Shown here: one piece after another, positions 7,248-17,652 of the stretch
How the letters are laid out: every line of letters starts with the position of its first letter
Numbering within the stretch: position 1 is the stretch's first letter
Source of the DNA: Planctomycetota bacterium
GTDB lineage: Bacteria; Planctomycetota; GCA-002687715
Direction: 5' to 3'
DNA length: 64,000 bases
Assembly: GCA_009691765.1 (NCBI GenBank)
Contig: SIAO01000003.1
Location: 62,001 to 126,000, forward strand
Program-made: the position numbers and the translations under genes
The notes under the pieces: generated by a model
Databases searched by the model: none
Told to the model about the DNA's origin: nothing
What the model saw: the letters and a program-made list of their open reading frames with translations, nothing else

Positions 7248-9394
7248 ACGCGATCCTTGCACTCTTGCTTTGTGCGCTTCTTCAAGCACAGACGACTAGG
7301 GAATCCGTTCGCTCGCAAGAGCATGCGCGCTGCACGGATGAATCCGTGTGGCGCACGCTGGTGCAGCAGGCGTCCGATGCCGAGTTGCGGGGCGCGGTGC
7401 TGCAGGCGCTGGGGCGTGTTGGTCACCCGAGTTTGCGTCCGTTGCTCTCCGAGCAATTGACTTTGTTGACGCCGAGCGATGCGCAGAGTTTGCGGGCTGG
7501 CGCCGCACTTGGCACAGCGCTCATGGGCGATGTGGCTTTGCTTGAGCCTCTTTCGCGCAGCGTTTCTGGCGCTGCCCTCGCTTTCGCGGCGGGTTGTGTT
7601 GGTGTGTTGCCTGAGGGCGAAGCACGAGAGGCAGTGCTTGCGGCATTGGCGACAGAGGAGCGCTCTGTCACTGGGCACGGGGCTGTGCAGGATGCGTTGT
7701 CGGCGCGCCTGCTCTACGGAGGGCGTTACGCCGATCCGGAGTTGCCTAGACTGATTGCCAGCGTGTTGACACCCGCAGCGGATGCCGTTCCGGTGTCTCC
7801 TGCTTTGCACTGCGAGCGTCTCCATGCGGCGCTGTTCGCCTTGCAGCGCTCGAAGACGAAGCCGGGCAAGCAATGGCGTGCGCACCTCGGACCTTTGTTG
7901 CTGCACGCCGATGAGCGCATCGCAGGGCGTGTCGCACGGGTGTTGGCGCTGCTCGAGGATGCGGACGCTGGAGATGCTGCCGTGATTGCTGCGGCATTCC
8001 TTGAAGGCGCGCGTGTTGGTTCCTACGCCCAAGTGGAGCGACTGCGTGCGCTCGCAGCGTTGCCTCTCGACGCTGCGCCGTGTGCGGCGCTGTCACAAGC
8101 ATTGTTGAGTAAGGATGTGGCTCTTGAACGCACGGCCTACGAAACCCTTGCGGCACGGGCATCCACGGTTGAGGCCGCGCAGCGTGCAGTTTTCAGCAGC
8201 ATGGCGAGGGCGGCTGCTCTTGGCTCGCCACACGTGGAAGTGGCTCGTGCCGCCGCAGGTGCGTTGGCGCTGCTCGATGCAAAGGCCTTTCTGCATGACG
8301 CGAAGTTGTGGCACTTGCGTTGCGTTTGGCAGGTGCGCGCCGTGGCGGCATCCGCGGCCGCTGTGTTGCTGCCCGACTCCGCAGCCGTTGCAATCGTGCG
8401 CCGAGCGTCGCAGGACGCCGATGACCGCGTCCGTGCGGCGTTGGTGGAGGGCTGCACCACTTGGCTGCTCGCGGCGAGCAAACTCACGGCCGCCGACATG
8501 GTCTTCTTGATGTCCCTTGCAGGGAAGGTGACAGTGCCAGGAGAGTTTCCGGTGCCCATGAGCGCCGATCCACTGCTGCTCTCGCAGTGGGCACGCTTGA
8601 CTGAAGCGCTTCACGCCGAGCGTTGCACCAAACAGCTTGGGCCTGCGCCGGGCGTCACGATGTTGCTCACGGCGCTGCGTGAACGTGTTGCGCAGCATGA
8701 AGTGGAAGCACTGCAAGCAGCGGTTGATCTTGCTGGAGTTGCCGGGGCGCGCGCTGAGTTGCAGCACTGGGCTACATGCACGGAGCCTTCGCTACGCACA
8801 CGTGCGCTCGCATTGTTACAGCAACGCCCGCTTGGAGTGAACCCCACAGCGGTCGCTGTGCGCAGCAATACTGCCACGTTGGTGACCAAAGTCTCGCGGC
8901 CCGTTGCAAGCGCGCCTGAATTGATCACGCCTGCTGCAGGAGCGACTGCGGTTGCGACAGAATCCCAAGCTGTGTTGTTGACGACGCGCGGCAAGATCAC
9001 GCTGACGCTGTTCCAGAAGGAAGCTCCGGCAACAGTGGCCAACTTTGTGGCGCTCACGCAGCGTGGTTTTTATGACGGCATCATGTTTCATCGTCGTGTG
9101 CCGGGCTTTGTGGCGCAGGCCGGTTGCCCGCGTGGTGATGGATCTGGTGGCCCAGGACACAGCATTCCTTGCGAGCTGAACGCGCGGACTTTCAAACGCG
9201 GCACCTTGGGCATGGCCTTGGCAGGAAAAGACACCGGGGGAAGCCAGTGGTTTTTGTGCCTCGCCGACGCGCCACACTTGGATGGCCGCTACACCGTGTT
9301 TGGTGGTGTGGAGTCGGGTTGGGACGTTATGGATGCGCTCAGTGAGGATGATCAAATCCTCGGGATTCAAATCCTCGCATCCGCTGTGCGCTGA
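7241..9394 (+). CDS. Secreted HEAT-repeat protein with C-terminal cyclophilin-type peptidyl-prolyl isomerase domain
   Basis: The protein (717 aa) starts with a signal peptide (hydrophobic residues 3-16, then QAQ). About residues 25-530 are Ala/Leu-rich helical repeats of HEAT or PBS-lyase type, such as RVRAALVEGCTTWLL. A proline/threonine-rich linker follows, then a cyclophilin domain at about 575-715: VLLTTRGKITLTLF, NFVALTQRGFYDG, FHRRVPGFVAQAG, the GTLGMA and SQWF active-site motifs, and YTVFGGV. It probably assists folding of exported proteins at a scaffold formed by the repeats. It overlaps the mutase gene by 7 nt, so it is translationally coupled to it, although no functional link with nucleoside use is apparent. 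Confidence 0.88.
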   Translation: MLNAILALLLCALLQAQTTRESVRSQEHARCTDESVWRTLVQQASDAELRGAVLQALGRVGHPSLRPLLSEQLTLLTPSDAQSLRAGAALGTALMGDVALLEPLSRSVSGAALAFAAGCVGVLPEGEAREAVLAALATEERSVTGHGAVQDALSARLLYGGRYADPELPRLIASVLTPAADAVPVSPALHCERLHAALFALQRSKTKPGKQWRAHLGPLLLHADERIAGRVARVLALLEDADAGDAAVIAAAFLEGARVGSYAQVERLRALAALPLDAAPCAALSQALLSKDVALERTAYETLAARASTVEAAQRAVFSSMARAAALGSPHVEVARAAAGALALLDAKAFLHDAKLWHLRCVWQVRAVAASAAAVLLPDSAAVAIVRRASQDADDRVRAALVEGCTTWLLAASKLTAADMVFLMSLAGKVTVPGEFPVPMSADPLLLSQWARLTEALHAERCTKQLGPAPGVTMLLTALRERVAQHEVEALQAAVDLAGVAGARAELQHWATCTEPSLRTRALALLQQRPLGVNPTAVAVRSNTATLVTKVSRPVASAPELITPAAGATAVATESQAVLLTTRGKITLTLFQKEAPATVANFVALTQRGFYDGIMFHRRVPGFVAQAGCPRGDGSGGPGHSIPCELNARTFKRGTLGMALAGKDTGGSQWFLCLADAPHLDGRYTVFGGVESGWDVMDALSEDDQILGIQILASAVR

Positions 9395-9398
9395 TGGA

Positions 9399-9764
9399 CT
9401 ACAAGCGCGAATGCGATAGCTCGTGAAGCACGACGACGCAGACTGGCGCGCCGCGTTGTTGTTCTGCCACCGTTGTGGCGACCACGCGCCCGCGCACTCG
9501 TGCCTTGCCGCCTCGACGGCGCACCTCCTCGAGCCCTGCTGTTTGCGTTCTCACAATGAAACCGATGCGTTTCCACGTGTAGCAAGCGACACCACGGCGC
9601 ACGCTTAAAGGCACGGCAAAGACCTTCGCTGGAATCGTGAGCAGAACCTGCTGGCCCACTTCACTCAGACCGCGGCTGGCTGTAAACGCATCCAGACGCA
9701 CTCCATCGAGGCGCACATCGGATGGTTGAAGGAGGAGCAGCAGCAACATATTCAGCACCAACAT
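9399..9764 (-). CDS. Hypothetical small exported protein
   Basis: The protein (121 aa) is not recognised. It begins with a hydrophobic leader (LVLNMLLLLLLQ), suggesting export or membrane anchoring. The middle has alternating strands (VLLTIPAKVFAVPLSVRRG), and the C-terminal half is basic with KARVRGRVVATTVAE, which could be a small beta-barrel. ATG at 9764 is preceded by GGAG with a 6-nt spacer, supporting the start. It lies 51 nt downstream of nth on the same strand and converges with the HEAT-cyclophilin gene, leaving 4 nt between stops. No function can be assigned. Confidence 0.65.
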   Translation of the reverse strand: MLVLNMLLLLLLQPSDVRLDGVRLDAFTASRGLSEVGQQVLLTIPAKVFAVPLSVRRGVACYTWKRIGFIVRTQTAGLEEVRRRGGKARVRGRVVATTVAEQQRGAPVCVVVLHELSHSRL

Positions 9765-9815
9765 GGCGATCTCCGGTCGAGTCTCGCGCCATGCTGAGCA
9801 CTGGATGAGGGGCGC

Positions 9816-10508
9816 TCAAGTCTTGCGCGCAGGAAGTGCGCTGGCCGAAGGGCACAGCGAGGCAAGAGTGCATTCAGCGCAGCGTGGGCGATTAGCGATG
9901 CACACGGCGCGGCCATGCAAGATGATGCGGTGGCTGAAGCCGATCCAGCGTTCAGCAGGCAACAGTGACATGAGGGATTGTTCGATGCGCGTCGGGTTTT
10001 CGTCCTTCACGAGACCCAGCAAATTGCAGATTCGCTGCACATGCGTGTCCACGACGACACCAGAGGCAATCTGAAAGGCGGTGCCGAGAACGACATTCGC
10101 CGTCTTGCGCGCAACGCCCGGCAAGCGCAGCAGTGCCTCCATGTTGCTGGGCACTTCGCCTCCATGCTGTTCAACCAACAGCGTTGCTGTGCCAAGGATG
10201 TTCTTCGCCTTGGCGCGGAAGAAACCGGTGGAATGCACGAGCACTTCGAGTTCGCCCAAGTCCAATGCAGCCATGCTGACAGCATCGGGAGCGCGACGGA
10301 ACAGCTCCTGCGTGACGATGTTGACGCGCACATCGGTGCACTGTGCCGAGAGAATGGTGGCGATCAACAACTGAAAGGGGGTTTCGTGATCCAGCGCGCA
10401 AACGGCGTCGGGGTAGGCGCGCTGCAAAACATCGTCGATGGCGAGGGCACGGGCACTTTGAGTGCCGCGGCCGCGCTCAGGGCGCAGCGGGGCCTTCGAC
10501 TTCGTCAT
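9816..10508 (-). CDS. nth: Endonuclease III (DNA glycosylase/AP lyase)
   Basis: This base-excision-repair enzyme (230 aa) removes oxidised pyrimidines and nicks at the resulting abasic site. The helix-hairpin-helix reads LPGVARKTANVV with catalytic Lys135, and the catalytic aspartate is D154 in VVVDTHV. The [4Fe-4S] loop is C203-x6-C210-x2-C213-x5-C219, all four present. ATG at 10508 gives the usual length plus a short basic tail; it overlaps the DUF2203 gene by 32 nt, so coupling is likely. The open frame extends upstream but only inside that gene. It is part of a minus-strand series with folE and cytochrome c maturation genes. Confidence 0.96.
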   Translation of the reverse strand: MTKSKAPLRPERGRGTQSARALAIDDVLQRAYPDAVCALDHETPFQLLIATILSAQCTDVRVNIVTQELFRRAPDAVSMAALDLGELEVLVHSTGFFRAKAKNILGTATLLVEQHGGEVPSNMEALLRLPGVARKTANVVLGTAFQIASGVVVDTHVQRICNLLGLVKDENPTRIEQSLMSLLPAERWIGFSHRIILHGRAVCIANRPRCAECTLASLCPSASALPARKT

Positions 10509-10878
10509 GATCCAGCGGCTTTCGTGCTGTGAATCCTTCATGGATGCCGTGCCACCAAGCGAGCGGGCCTTCACCGTGGCGCCAGCAGAGGAACGCGATG
10601 TCGTCGCCACGCCATGTGTAGAAGTCGATGAGCCCTGAGTGTGGGTCTTTCAAGATGGCACCGTGGCTGTTTAAGGCGGCCAGTGTCGCGCGGAAGGAAT
10701 CTTCGAGAGCGGCGCGTTCGATCGCGAGTTCGACATCGTCACGTCTGTCTGGTGTCTTGTTGCTCGACAGGGCCTTCAAGCGCTGGGTCGTGGCCATGAT
10801 TTCGGCCACCAGAGGGCGTACGAGTTCCAAGCGGCGATTGGCTTCCGCCGCATCAAGGACATCGGTGGTGGTGTTCAT
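10477..10878 (-). CDS. DUF2203-family protein
   Basis: The protein (133 aa) is of unknown function. It begins with an Ala/Glu-rich helical region that is probably a coiled-coil hairpin (residues 8-55). It ends with the conserved block [23 protein letters not shown] and [15 protein letters not shown], characteristic of the DUF2203 family found in many bacteria. ATG at 10878 forms an ATGA overlap with the folE stop; an ATG three codons upstream (10887) is the alternative. Its C terminus overlaps nth. The conserved Trp/His/Glu residues in the tail suggest a binding site, but no role is known. Confidence 0.85.
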   Translation of the reverse strand: MNTTTDVLDAAEANRRLELVRPLVAEIMATTQRLKALSSNKTPDRRDDVELAIERAALEDSFRATLAALNSHGAILKDPHSGLIDFYTWRGDDIAFLCWRHGEGPLAWWHGIHEGFTARKPLDHDEVEGPAAP

Positions 10879-11462
10879 GTGCTCCATGTTTGCTCGCTAC
10901 GGCAGTGCACCAAACTCAAAAACTCTGAACGGGTCTTGGAATCGTCGCGGAAGGCCCCGAGCATGGCGCTGGTGACCGCCGATGAACTCTGTTTCTCGAC
11001 CCCACGCATCATCATGCAGAGGTGCCGCGCTTCAATGACCACGCCCACGCCGCGGGGATTCAGGGCGGTCTGCACAGCATTGGCAATCTGGGTGGTGAGG
11101 CGCTCTTGCACTTGCAAGCGTCGCGCAAACGCATCGACGAGACGCGGCAGTTTGGACAATCCGATGATGCGACCGTTCGGAATGTAGGCGACATGCGCAC
11201 GCCCAAAGAAGGGCAACATGTGGTGCTCACACAGACTGTAGACCTCGATGTCGCGGACCACGATCATCTCCTCGGCACTCTCTTCGAACAGGGCGTCGTT
11301 GACGAGCGCATCAATATCGACAGCGCCACCGCTGGTGAGATGGTGCAGCGCTTTGGCCACGCGCTCTGGTGTCTTCAGCAAGCCTTCGCGCGTCGGGTCT
11401 TCGCCCAAGAGTTGCAGTTGCTCACGCACCAACCGAGCCATGCTTTGTTCCGAGGGTGTCAT
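10875..11462 (-). CDS. folE: GTP cyclohydrolase I
   Basis: The protein (195 aa) is predicted to convert GTP to 7,8-dihydroneopterin triphosphate, the entry step to folate, biopterin and queuosine precursors. Conserved blocks are [17 protein letters not shown], the zinc-site Cys and His in [41 protein letters not shown], and the second zinc cysteine in [11 protein letters not shown] followed by VEKQSS. It is full length. It overlaps the PTPS-like gene upstream by 4 nt and the DUF2203 gene downstream by 4 nt, so it is in a tightly coupled operon with the enzyme that uses its product. Confidence 0.98.
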   Translation of the reverse strand: MTPSEQSMARLVREQLQLLGEDPTREGLLKTPERVAKALHHLTSGGAVDIDALVNDALFEESAEEMIVVRDIEVYSLCEHHMLPFFGRAHVAYIPNGRIIGLSKLPRLVDAFARRLQVQERLTTQIANAVQTALNPRGVGVVIEARHLCMMMRGVEKQSSSAVTSAMLGAFRDDSKTRSEFLSLVHCRSEQTWST

Positions 11463-11875
11463 ATGGCGTCGGGTCCAGTGTATTCTACGATGTTGTTTTC
11501 ACTCTCGTGCACGCGCACGAGATGCAAAGCCCCTACAGGCAGATGCGGAGCCACGGCTTCCCACACAGCGATGGCCACATTCTCCGTGGTGCTGATCCGG
11601 CCGCCGAGCAAGCCTTCAGGAGCATCGAGGCAACTGTAATCGGCACGCGCCAACACTTCGCGGTCGAGCACCTCTTTGAGCTCGCGCAGGTTCATGACCA
11701 TGCCCGTGGTTGAGTCGGGCTGGCCCTTCACAAGCACTTCCACTTCGTAGTTATGCCCGTGCCCGTGAATGTGATTGCACTCCCCGAAGAGGCGGCGATT
11801 CTCATCGGCACCGAGCAGGGGATTGTGCAGGCGGTGGCTTGCCGAAAACCGAATGCGTTTGCTTACATACAGCAT
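11459..11875 (-). CDS. 6-pyruvoyl-tetrahydropterin synthase/QueD-family enzyme
   Basis: The protein (138 aa) is predicted to act on dihydroneopterin triphosphate, the folE product. Zinc-binding histidines are H14 (FSASHRL) and the pair in HGHNY (residues 39-43). The catalytic cysteine candidate is C33, with Glu32 beside it (GECNH). The C-terminal STTENVA and [10 protein letters not shown] segments carry the usual acidic residues. The [15 protein letters not shown] layout is closer to pyruvoyl-tetrahydropterin synthases than to E. coli QueD. The product (tetrahydrobiopterin precursor, carboxytetrahydropterin or a folate shunt intermediate) cannot be fixed from sequence alone. No other queuosine or folate genes are nearby. 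Confidence 0.88.
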   Translation of the reverse strand: MLYVSKRIRFSASHRLHNPLLGADENRRLFGECNHIHGHGHNYEVEVLVKGQPDSTTGMVMNLRELKEVLDREVLARADYSCLDAPEGLLGGRISTTENVAIAVWEAVAPHLPVGALHLVRVHESENNIVEYTGPDAI

Positions 11876-11923
11876 GAAAGTGGCTGCGACTCTATCAGGC
11901 GAAGTTGCCCGTGCCGCTCACGC

Positions 11924-13642
11924 CTACGCCGCCTTGGCGGAGTTGGCTTGTGCGCGGTGCTTCAGCACGGCGGCTGCCAACAAACTGAGTTGTGCGACCG
12001 TGAAGACCCACAGCCAAAGCGGGATGACCTTGCTGCCATTGGCCGCGGCGTAGGAATGTTGCCCGGACTGAAAGAAGTTCGTGCCGTAGTAGGACCAGAG
12101 CAGCGACCAACCGCCAACCATGCTGCCGAGCGACGTACCGAAGTCTTTGAGCCAACCCGCGAAGCGGCCGTGGACGACCACCATGAAGACGAGCCACATG
12201 ATTAGTGCGCCGACCTCTTTCGGATCCCAGCCCCAGAAGCGTCCCCACGAAGCGTCGGCCCACACACCGCCAAGCACGATGCCCGCGAAGAGCAAAACTT
12301 GGCCCACGGGAATCGCAATCCAGGCCGCCTTGGCGAGGTGCTTTTGCGAGTCCGTCGATTCACCCACGAACAGATAACGCACCAACCAAACTTGGCCGAG
12401 CGTGAAGGCGAGTCCCAGCATGGCGTAGCTGGTCATGATGGTGGGAACGTGGATGTGAATCCAGTCGTTGTTGATGAGCACCGGACGCAGCGTGCTGATG
12501 GCCGGCTGCATGAAGTCTGGATTGTGCGTGGCGACGAACAGCCCTGCGAACGCAACCAGAGAACCAGTGCACAAGAACCAACCGCGACGCGCCCAGAGTT
12601 CAAAGAGCACACCCAGCAACCCAGCGGCTGCGGAGACATACAGCATGGACTCGTAGAAAGTTCCGATCATGGCTCGGCCCGAGAGCGCCGTGCGTTCGAA
12701 CATGCCGAAGGCCATGAGATAGATGGCATACGCGGCTGGAGCAGCGGCGAGGAACAGCAGCGAGCGCGCACGAGGAGCGACCAGTGGAACTAGCGAAAGC
12801 AGGAACGCGCAGAAGAACCACCATACGGCGCTCTCGAAGGGGCGGCGCTGATTCAGGCGGATCTCGCGGTCCATGGCATCCGTGCCGCTGAAGCCCATGG
12901 CGCCTTGCGGGTATCCAAGAGCCGTGGCGGCTTGCAACAGAGTGGAGGATGCGGATTCGAGGGCCACTGAGTCGCGGGCAAGAAATGCGGTTTTCACGGC
13001 GCCGAGCGCGCCTCCAAATGCTTCGGCCCTACGCGGATCCACGCCAGCCGCACGCATCTGCGCCGGAGAAATCCAGCGGTACTTCGTGCCTGCTTTCGGA
13101 GCTTCCGGTGGCGGCACACAAGGCAGCCAGCCTCCGAGTTCAACGCTTTGTTCCCAACCTTCGTGGATGCCAGCGATGGATCCGAACATGCTGAAACGGG
13201 AATCGAGGCGCAGGGCTTCGGTCTGCACGTGCGTGTGGTCTTTGTCGGCGACATTGCGCGCACTATCCACGAGGTTCTTGAACTTTGTGTTCTCCGCCAG
13301 TTCATCGAACGAGCGGTACGACCCTGCCATGGAGTTGATGTCGAGTCCGAGTTCTTTGGAGAGCTCGCCGTCGGTGAGTTGGATGACGCGCTCTTTGCGC
13401 GCTTCCGCTCCTTCAAAGCGCCAGTGCAAGAACATGAGCATGGGCTCGGTGTCTTGGAAGCGCCGCTTGCCCGTGATGCGCTCGACCCATTCTTGTGCGA
13501 GCGAATCGAGTGGCTTGTAGCGCTCGCCTTCGAGCACTGGCAGGCGACGCAACGCGGTGCATTCCATGCCGCCCTTGACGAAGGGTGTCTCTTGAGCGGC
13601 CATCACACAGCAGAGCAGCAAGCAGAGCGAGAGAGTCTTCAT
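11924..13642 (-). CDS. ccsA: CcsA/CcsB-type cytochrome c maturation protein
   Basis: The protein (572 aa) is the heme-handling part of System II cytochrome c assembly. It starts with a signal-like hydrophobic segment, followed by a large non-membrane region (about 25-270) that is an N-terminal addition seen in some phyla. The membrane core has about eight helices. The tryptophan-rich WWD motif is visible as WADASWGRFWGWDPKE, and candidate axial histidines lie in the THNPDF and IHIHVPT loops on either side. Its start overlaps the stop of the ResB-like gene by 4 nt, the usual pairing for the CcsBA complex. Confidence 0.94.
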   Translation of the reverse strand: MKTLSLCLLLCCVMAAQETPFVKGGMECTALRRLPVLEGERYKPLDSLAQEWVERITGKRRFQDTEPMLMFLHWRFEGAEARKERVIQLTDGELSKELGLDINSMAGSYRSFDELAENTKFKNLVDSARNVADKDHTHVQTEALRLDSRFSMFGSIAGIHEGWEQSVELGGWLPCVPPPEAPKAGTKYRWISPAQMRAAGVDPRRAEAFGGALGAVKTAFLARDSVALESASSTLLQAATALGYPQGAMGFSGTDAMDREIRLNQRRPFESAVWWFFCAFLLSLVPLVAPRARSLLFLAAAPAAYAIYLMAFGMFERTALSGRAMIGTFYESMLYVSAAAGLLGVLFELWARRGWFLCTGSLVAFAGLFVATHNPDFMQPAISTLRPVLINNDWIHIHVPTIMTSYAMLGLAFTLGQVWLVRYLFVGESTDSQKHLAKAAWIAIPVGQVLLFAGIVLGGVWADASWGRFWGWDPKEVGALIMWLVFMVVVHGRFAGWLKDFGTSLGSMVGGWSLLWSYYGTNFFQSGQHSYAAANGSKVIPLWLWVFTVAQLSLLAAAVLKHRAQANSAKAA

Positions 13643-16134
13643 GCGGCCTCCTTGGCAGCGCGTTCAACGCGTGCCGTGAGAACAGATGACACTAACCAAG
13701 TTTCCAGCACCAAGCCCAATGCTACGAGCAAAGCGCCGACGCCTTTGCCTGGGCCTGAAGGCAAGAACCCAATCACCAGCACGCCGGGAAGCGTTGCGGC
13801 CGTCACCAACGCAATCGCCAGCAGCGCGCCGCCGAAGCGGGTGAGCGGAGTGCGCTGAGCGAGCTTGCGTCCGATCGCGCGCAAGAAAGGTTTTTGAAAA
13901 AACACCAACACCATGCCGAGCACCAAGATTGCGCAGGCCGGATAGATGACGAAGAGCCCCGGATCGCGATTCACTTGCAAGATGGTGCTCTCGCCACCTT
14001 CCGTGCTGTAGCGCGCTTGGAACAGGCGCCATCCATTCAGACGCAATGGGTGATTCATGTCGATCTTGATGTCGGCACCGTCTTTGAATTGATCGTGATC
14101 GCGCAGACGCAGATACGACTCAAAGGTGCTTTCCTGCGTGCTGCCGGGGTAATAGTCGCGGCGGAAATCATGCAGCATGAGTTGGAACGGGAGTGGCAGT
14201 TGCGTGCGTTGCCAGCGCAGGCGGAAGCGCTCGCCAGCACGCTCCAAAGGAATGCTGCCGCCGAGAGGCAACCAGGCTTCGCTGTTCATGCCGTCGACAT
14301 TCACGTTGAGTTGAGCCACCGACTGCATGGGGCTGAAGCCCTTGAAATCCCACTTCTCCGTTTCGCGCAGGTGCGTGAAAATCTGCTGCGGCGTCACTTG
14401 CAGGGGAATCCCCAGTTCGAGAGCCGTGCCCGGCACGACTTGGCCGTGCCGCAATCCTGAGGAGCGCGATTGGTACGCCCAAAAACTCTCGACACCTTCG
14501 CCGCCGAGGAACCAAAGTGTCCCGCGAGGTACGGGGAACCAGCGCCAGCGAACGGTGAACTCTGAGTAGACATTGCGCTCGGGGGCGGGCGCAAGGATCT
14601 CGGGATACCAAGTGAAGGCCCAACGAGGATCGCTGCCTTTCGGGCCTTCGAGACTGAAGGCTGCGGCAGGATTGCGTGGATCATTGGGGCTCGCATCCAT
14701 CGGTTTACGACTGCCTTGCGCGCCGAGGAGTTGCCAGTTCGCATACATGGCCTTGCCCTTCAAGCGCACACCGGTGCCGGGGATTTCTGCATCGATGGTG
14801 AGCGGACGATTGCCTTTCTCAGCGTTGTAGTCGCCAGAGGTGACAGGGTGCGAGAGCAACACTGCGCCAGATGCGTCGAGCACTTCCAGCGTGCCTTGGC
14901 CCGGAGCCGCAGCGCGCAATTGTTCTCCTGCGAGAGCGTCGGGCAAACGGCGCATGCCCATCATGAGCAGAGTCGGATCGCCACGCTCTTCGCCGCCTTC
15001 ACTCAAGAGGAATGGGCCATCCATGCCGCCGGGCATGTCGATCTTGCCGCGCACCGCGATGCGTGGTTCCTTGCCATCGTCCGTCGCAACTTCACTGCGG
15101 TCGGCGTCGGCGAACCAGCGCGCCACAGTGATGTCGAAGGCATCTTCGCCAGCGACTTTGAAGCGCACGTGTTCGCCCGGCTCCATGTTGGCGGGATTCG
15201 TATCGAAGCGGCAGATGACCTCTTCAACTTTGCGCCACACGGTTTTTTCACCCACCGTGCGCGCTTCTTCAAGAATGAAGCGTGTTTGGTCTTCGGCTTG
15301 GAAGTGCGAGGAGGATTCACCTTCAGCGAGCATCAGCTCACCTTCGCGCTTGCCCCAGAAACTCATGAGCGAGCCCACGATGATCAGCACCAAAGCGATG
15401 TGCACCACAATCCAGCCGGTTTGGTCGACGCGCCACGGGTACTTGCGCAGCGTGGCGGCCACCAGCGAAAGCAAGAAGGCGAAGAAGATGAAACCGATCC
15501 AGCCGCTGGCGTAGATGGTTGCCATGGCCGCCTTGTGGCCGTAAATCGTTTCGACCCAACTGCCCCAGAAGATGGAAGCGGTGAGTAGCACCAGCCAGGA
15601 GATCCCGAGCCAGATGTTGCCAATGGCGTGGCACATGCGTGCGAGCGCATGCGTGACGCGACCTGCAGTCCATGCCGCGCTGCCTTTGCTGGGCAAAGAA
15701 GCACCGATGGCACCGGCGGTGCCGAGGGCCGCGACCAGAACGCGCGCCATAAACGGTTGGTTTTCCACCATGTTGGTGGCCGCAAAGATCGGAGCGGCGA
15801 GCACTCCGGTTTGGCCTGCGAGCGCCCACCATGGCGAGTCACCGCGGCGCTCCGCGAACACGCCACCAAGGGTGCCGAATACGAGACCGCTCAGCACACT
15901 CAAGCCGAGGTAGGAGAGTCGTTCAGAACTCACCCAGAGGCTGTCTGTGCCGTGCACGAAGAGCCACGGGACCAATACCAGCAACAGAAGTTCGGTGGCG
16001 GCGATGCTCATGAGCACCGCGAACAGATGGGGCATCTCGCCGCGTGCTGGAACACGCAGACCCCCGGCACGTTGGATCGCTGCTGGACGCTGGATCGTAC
16101 CCTCGGTCACAGGAGTCTCCGCGGGCGCCGTCAT
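13639..16134 (-). CDS. resB: ResB/Ccs1-like cytochrome c biogenesis protein
   Basis: The protein (831 aa) is the partner of CcsA in System II. An N-terminal part with about six membrane helices (35-260) resembles the membrane region of other assembly proteins. Next come the ResB features: the RKYPWRVDQTGWIVVHIALVLI helix, a long extracytoplasmic beta-rich domain (about 280-750) and a final helix pair near PGLFVIYPACAILVLGMVLVFFQ. A HPLRLNGWRLFQARY segment near the end of the domain matches the ResB core. The length is greater than the usual 450-550 aa because of the extra N-terminal helices and domain insert. It is coupled to ccsA by a 4-nt overlap. Confidence 0.88.
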   Translation of the reverse strand: MTAPAETPVTEGTIQRPAAIQRAGGLRVPARGEMPHLFAVLMSIAATELLLLVLVPWLFVHGTDSLWVSSERLSYLGLSVLSGLVFGTLGGVFAERRGDSPWWALAGQTGVLAAPIFAATNMVENQPFMARVLVAALGTAGAIGASLPSKGSAAWTAGRVTHALARMCHAIGNIWLGISWLVLLTASIFWGSWVETIYGHKAAMATIYASGWIGFIFFAFLLSLVAATLRKYPWRVDQTGWIVVHIALVLIIVGSLMSFWGKREGELMLAEGESSSHFQAEDQTRFILEEARTVGEKTVWRKVEEVICRFDTNPANMEPGEHVRFKVAGEDAFDITVARWFADADRSEVATDDGKEPRIAVRGKIDMPGGMDGPFLLSEGGEERGDPTLLMMGMRRLPDALAGEQLRAAAPGQGTLEVLDASGAVLLSHPVTSGDYNAEKGNRPLTIDAEIPGTGVRLKGKAMYANWQLLGAQGSRKPMDASPNDPRNPAAAFSLEGPKGSDPRWAFTWYPEILAPAPERNVYSEFTVRWRWFPVPRGTLWFLGGEGVESFWAYQSRSSGLRHGQVVPGTALELGIPLQVTPQQIFTHLRETEKWDFKGFSPMQSVAQLNVNVDGMNSEAWLPLGGSIPLERAGERFRLRWQRTQLPLPFQLMLHDFRRDYYPGSTQESTFESYLRLRDHDQFKDGADIKIDMNHPLRLNGWRLFQARYSTEGGESTILQVNRDPGLFVIYPACAILVLGMVLVFFQKPFLRAIGRKLAQRTPLTRFGGALLAIALVTAATLPGVLVIGFLPSGPGKGVGALLVALGLVLETWLVSSVLTARVERAAKEAA

Positions 16135-16179
16135 GCCACCCGAAATGCTGTATAGCGCCGGGAGGGTCCCGGCTCCACT

Positions 16180-17652
<1,473 letters not shown>

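Noticed and set aside
6680-8032. 450-codon open frame antisense to the mutase and HEAT-cyclophilin genes
   Set aside because: It runs across the boundary of two well-supported genes on the other strand and has no family features.
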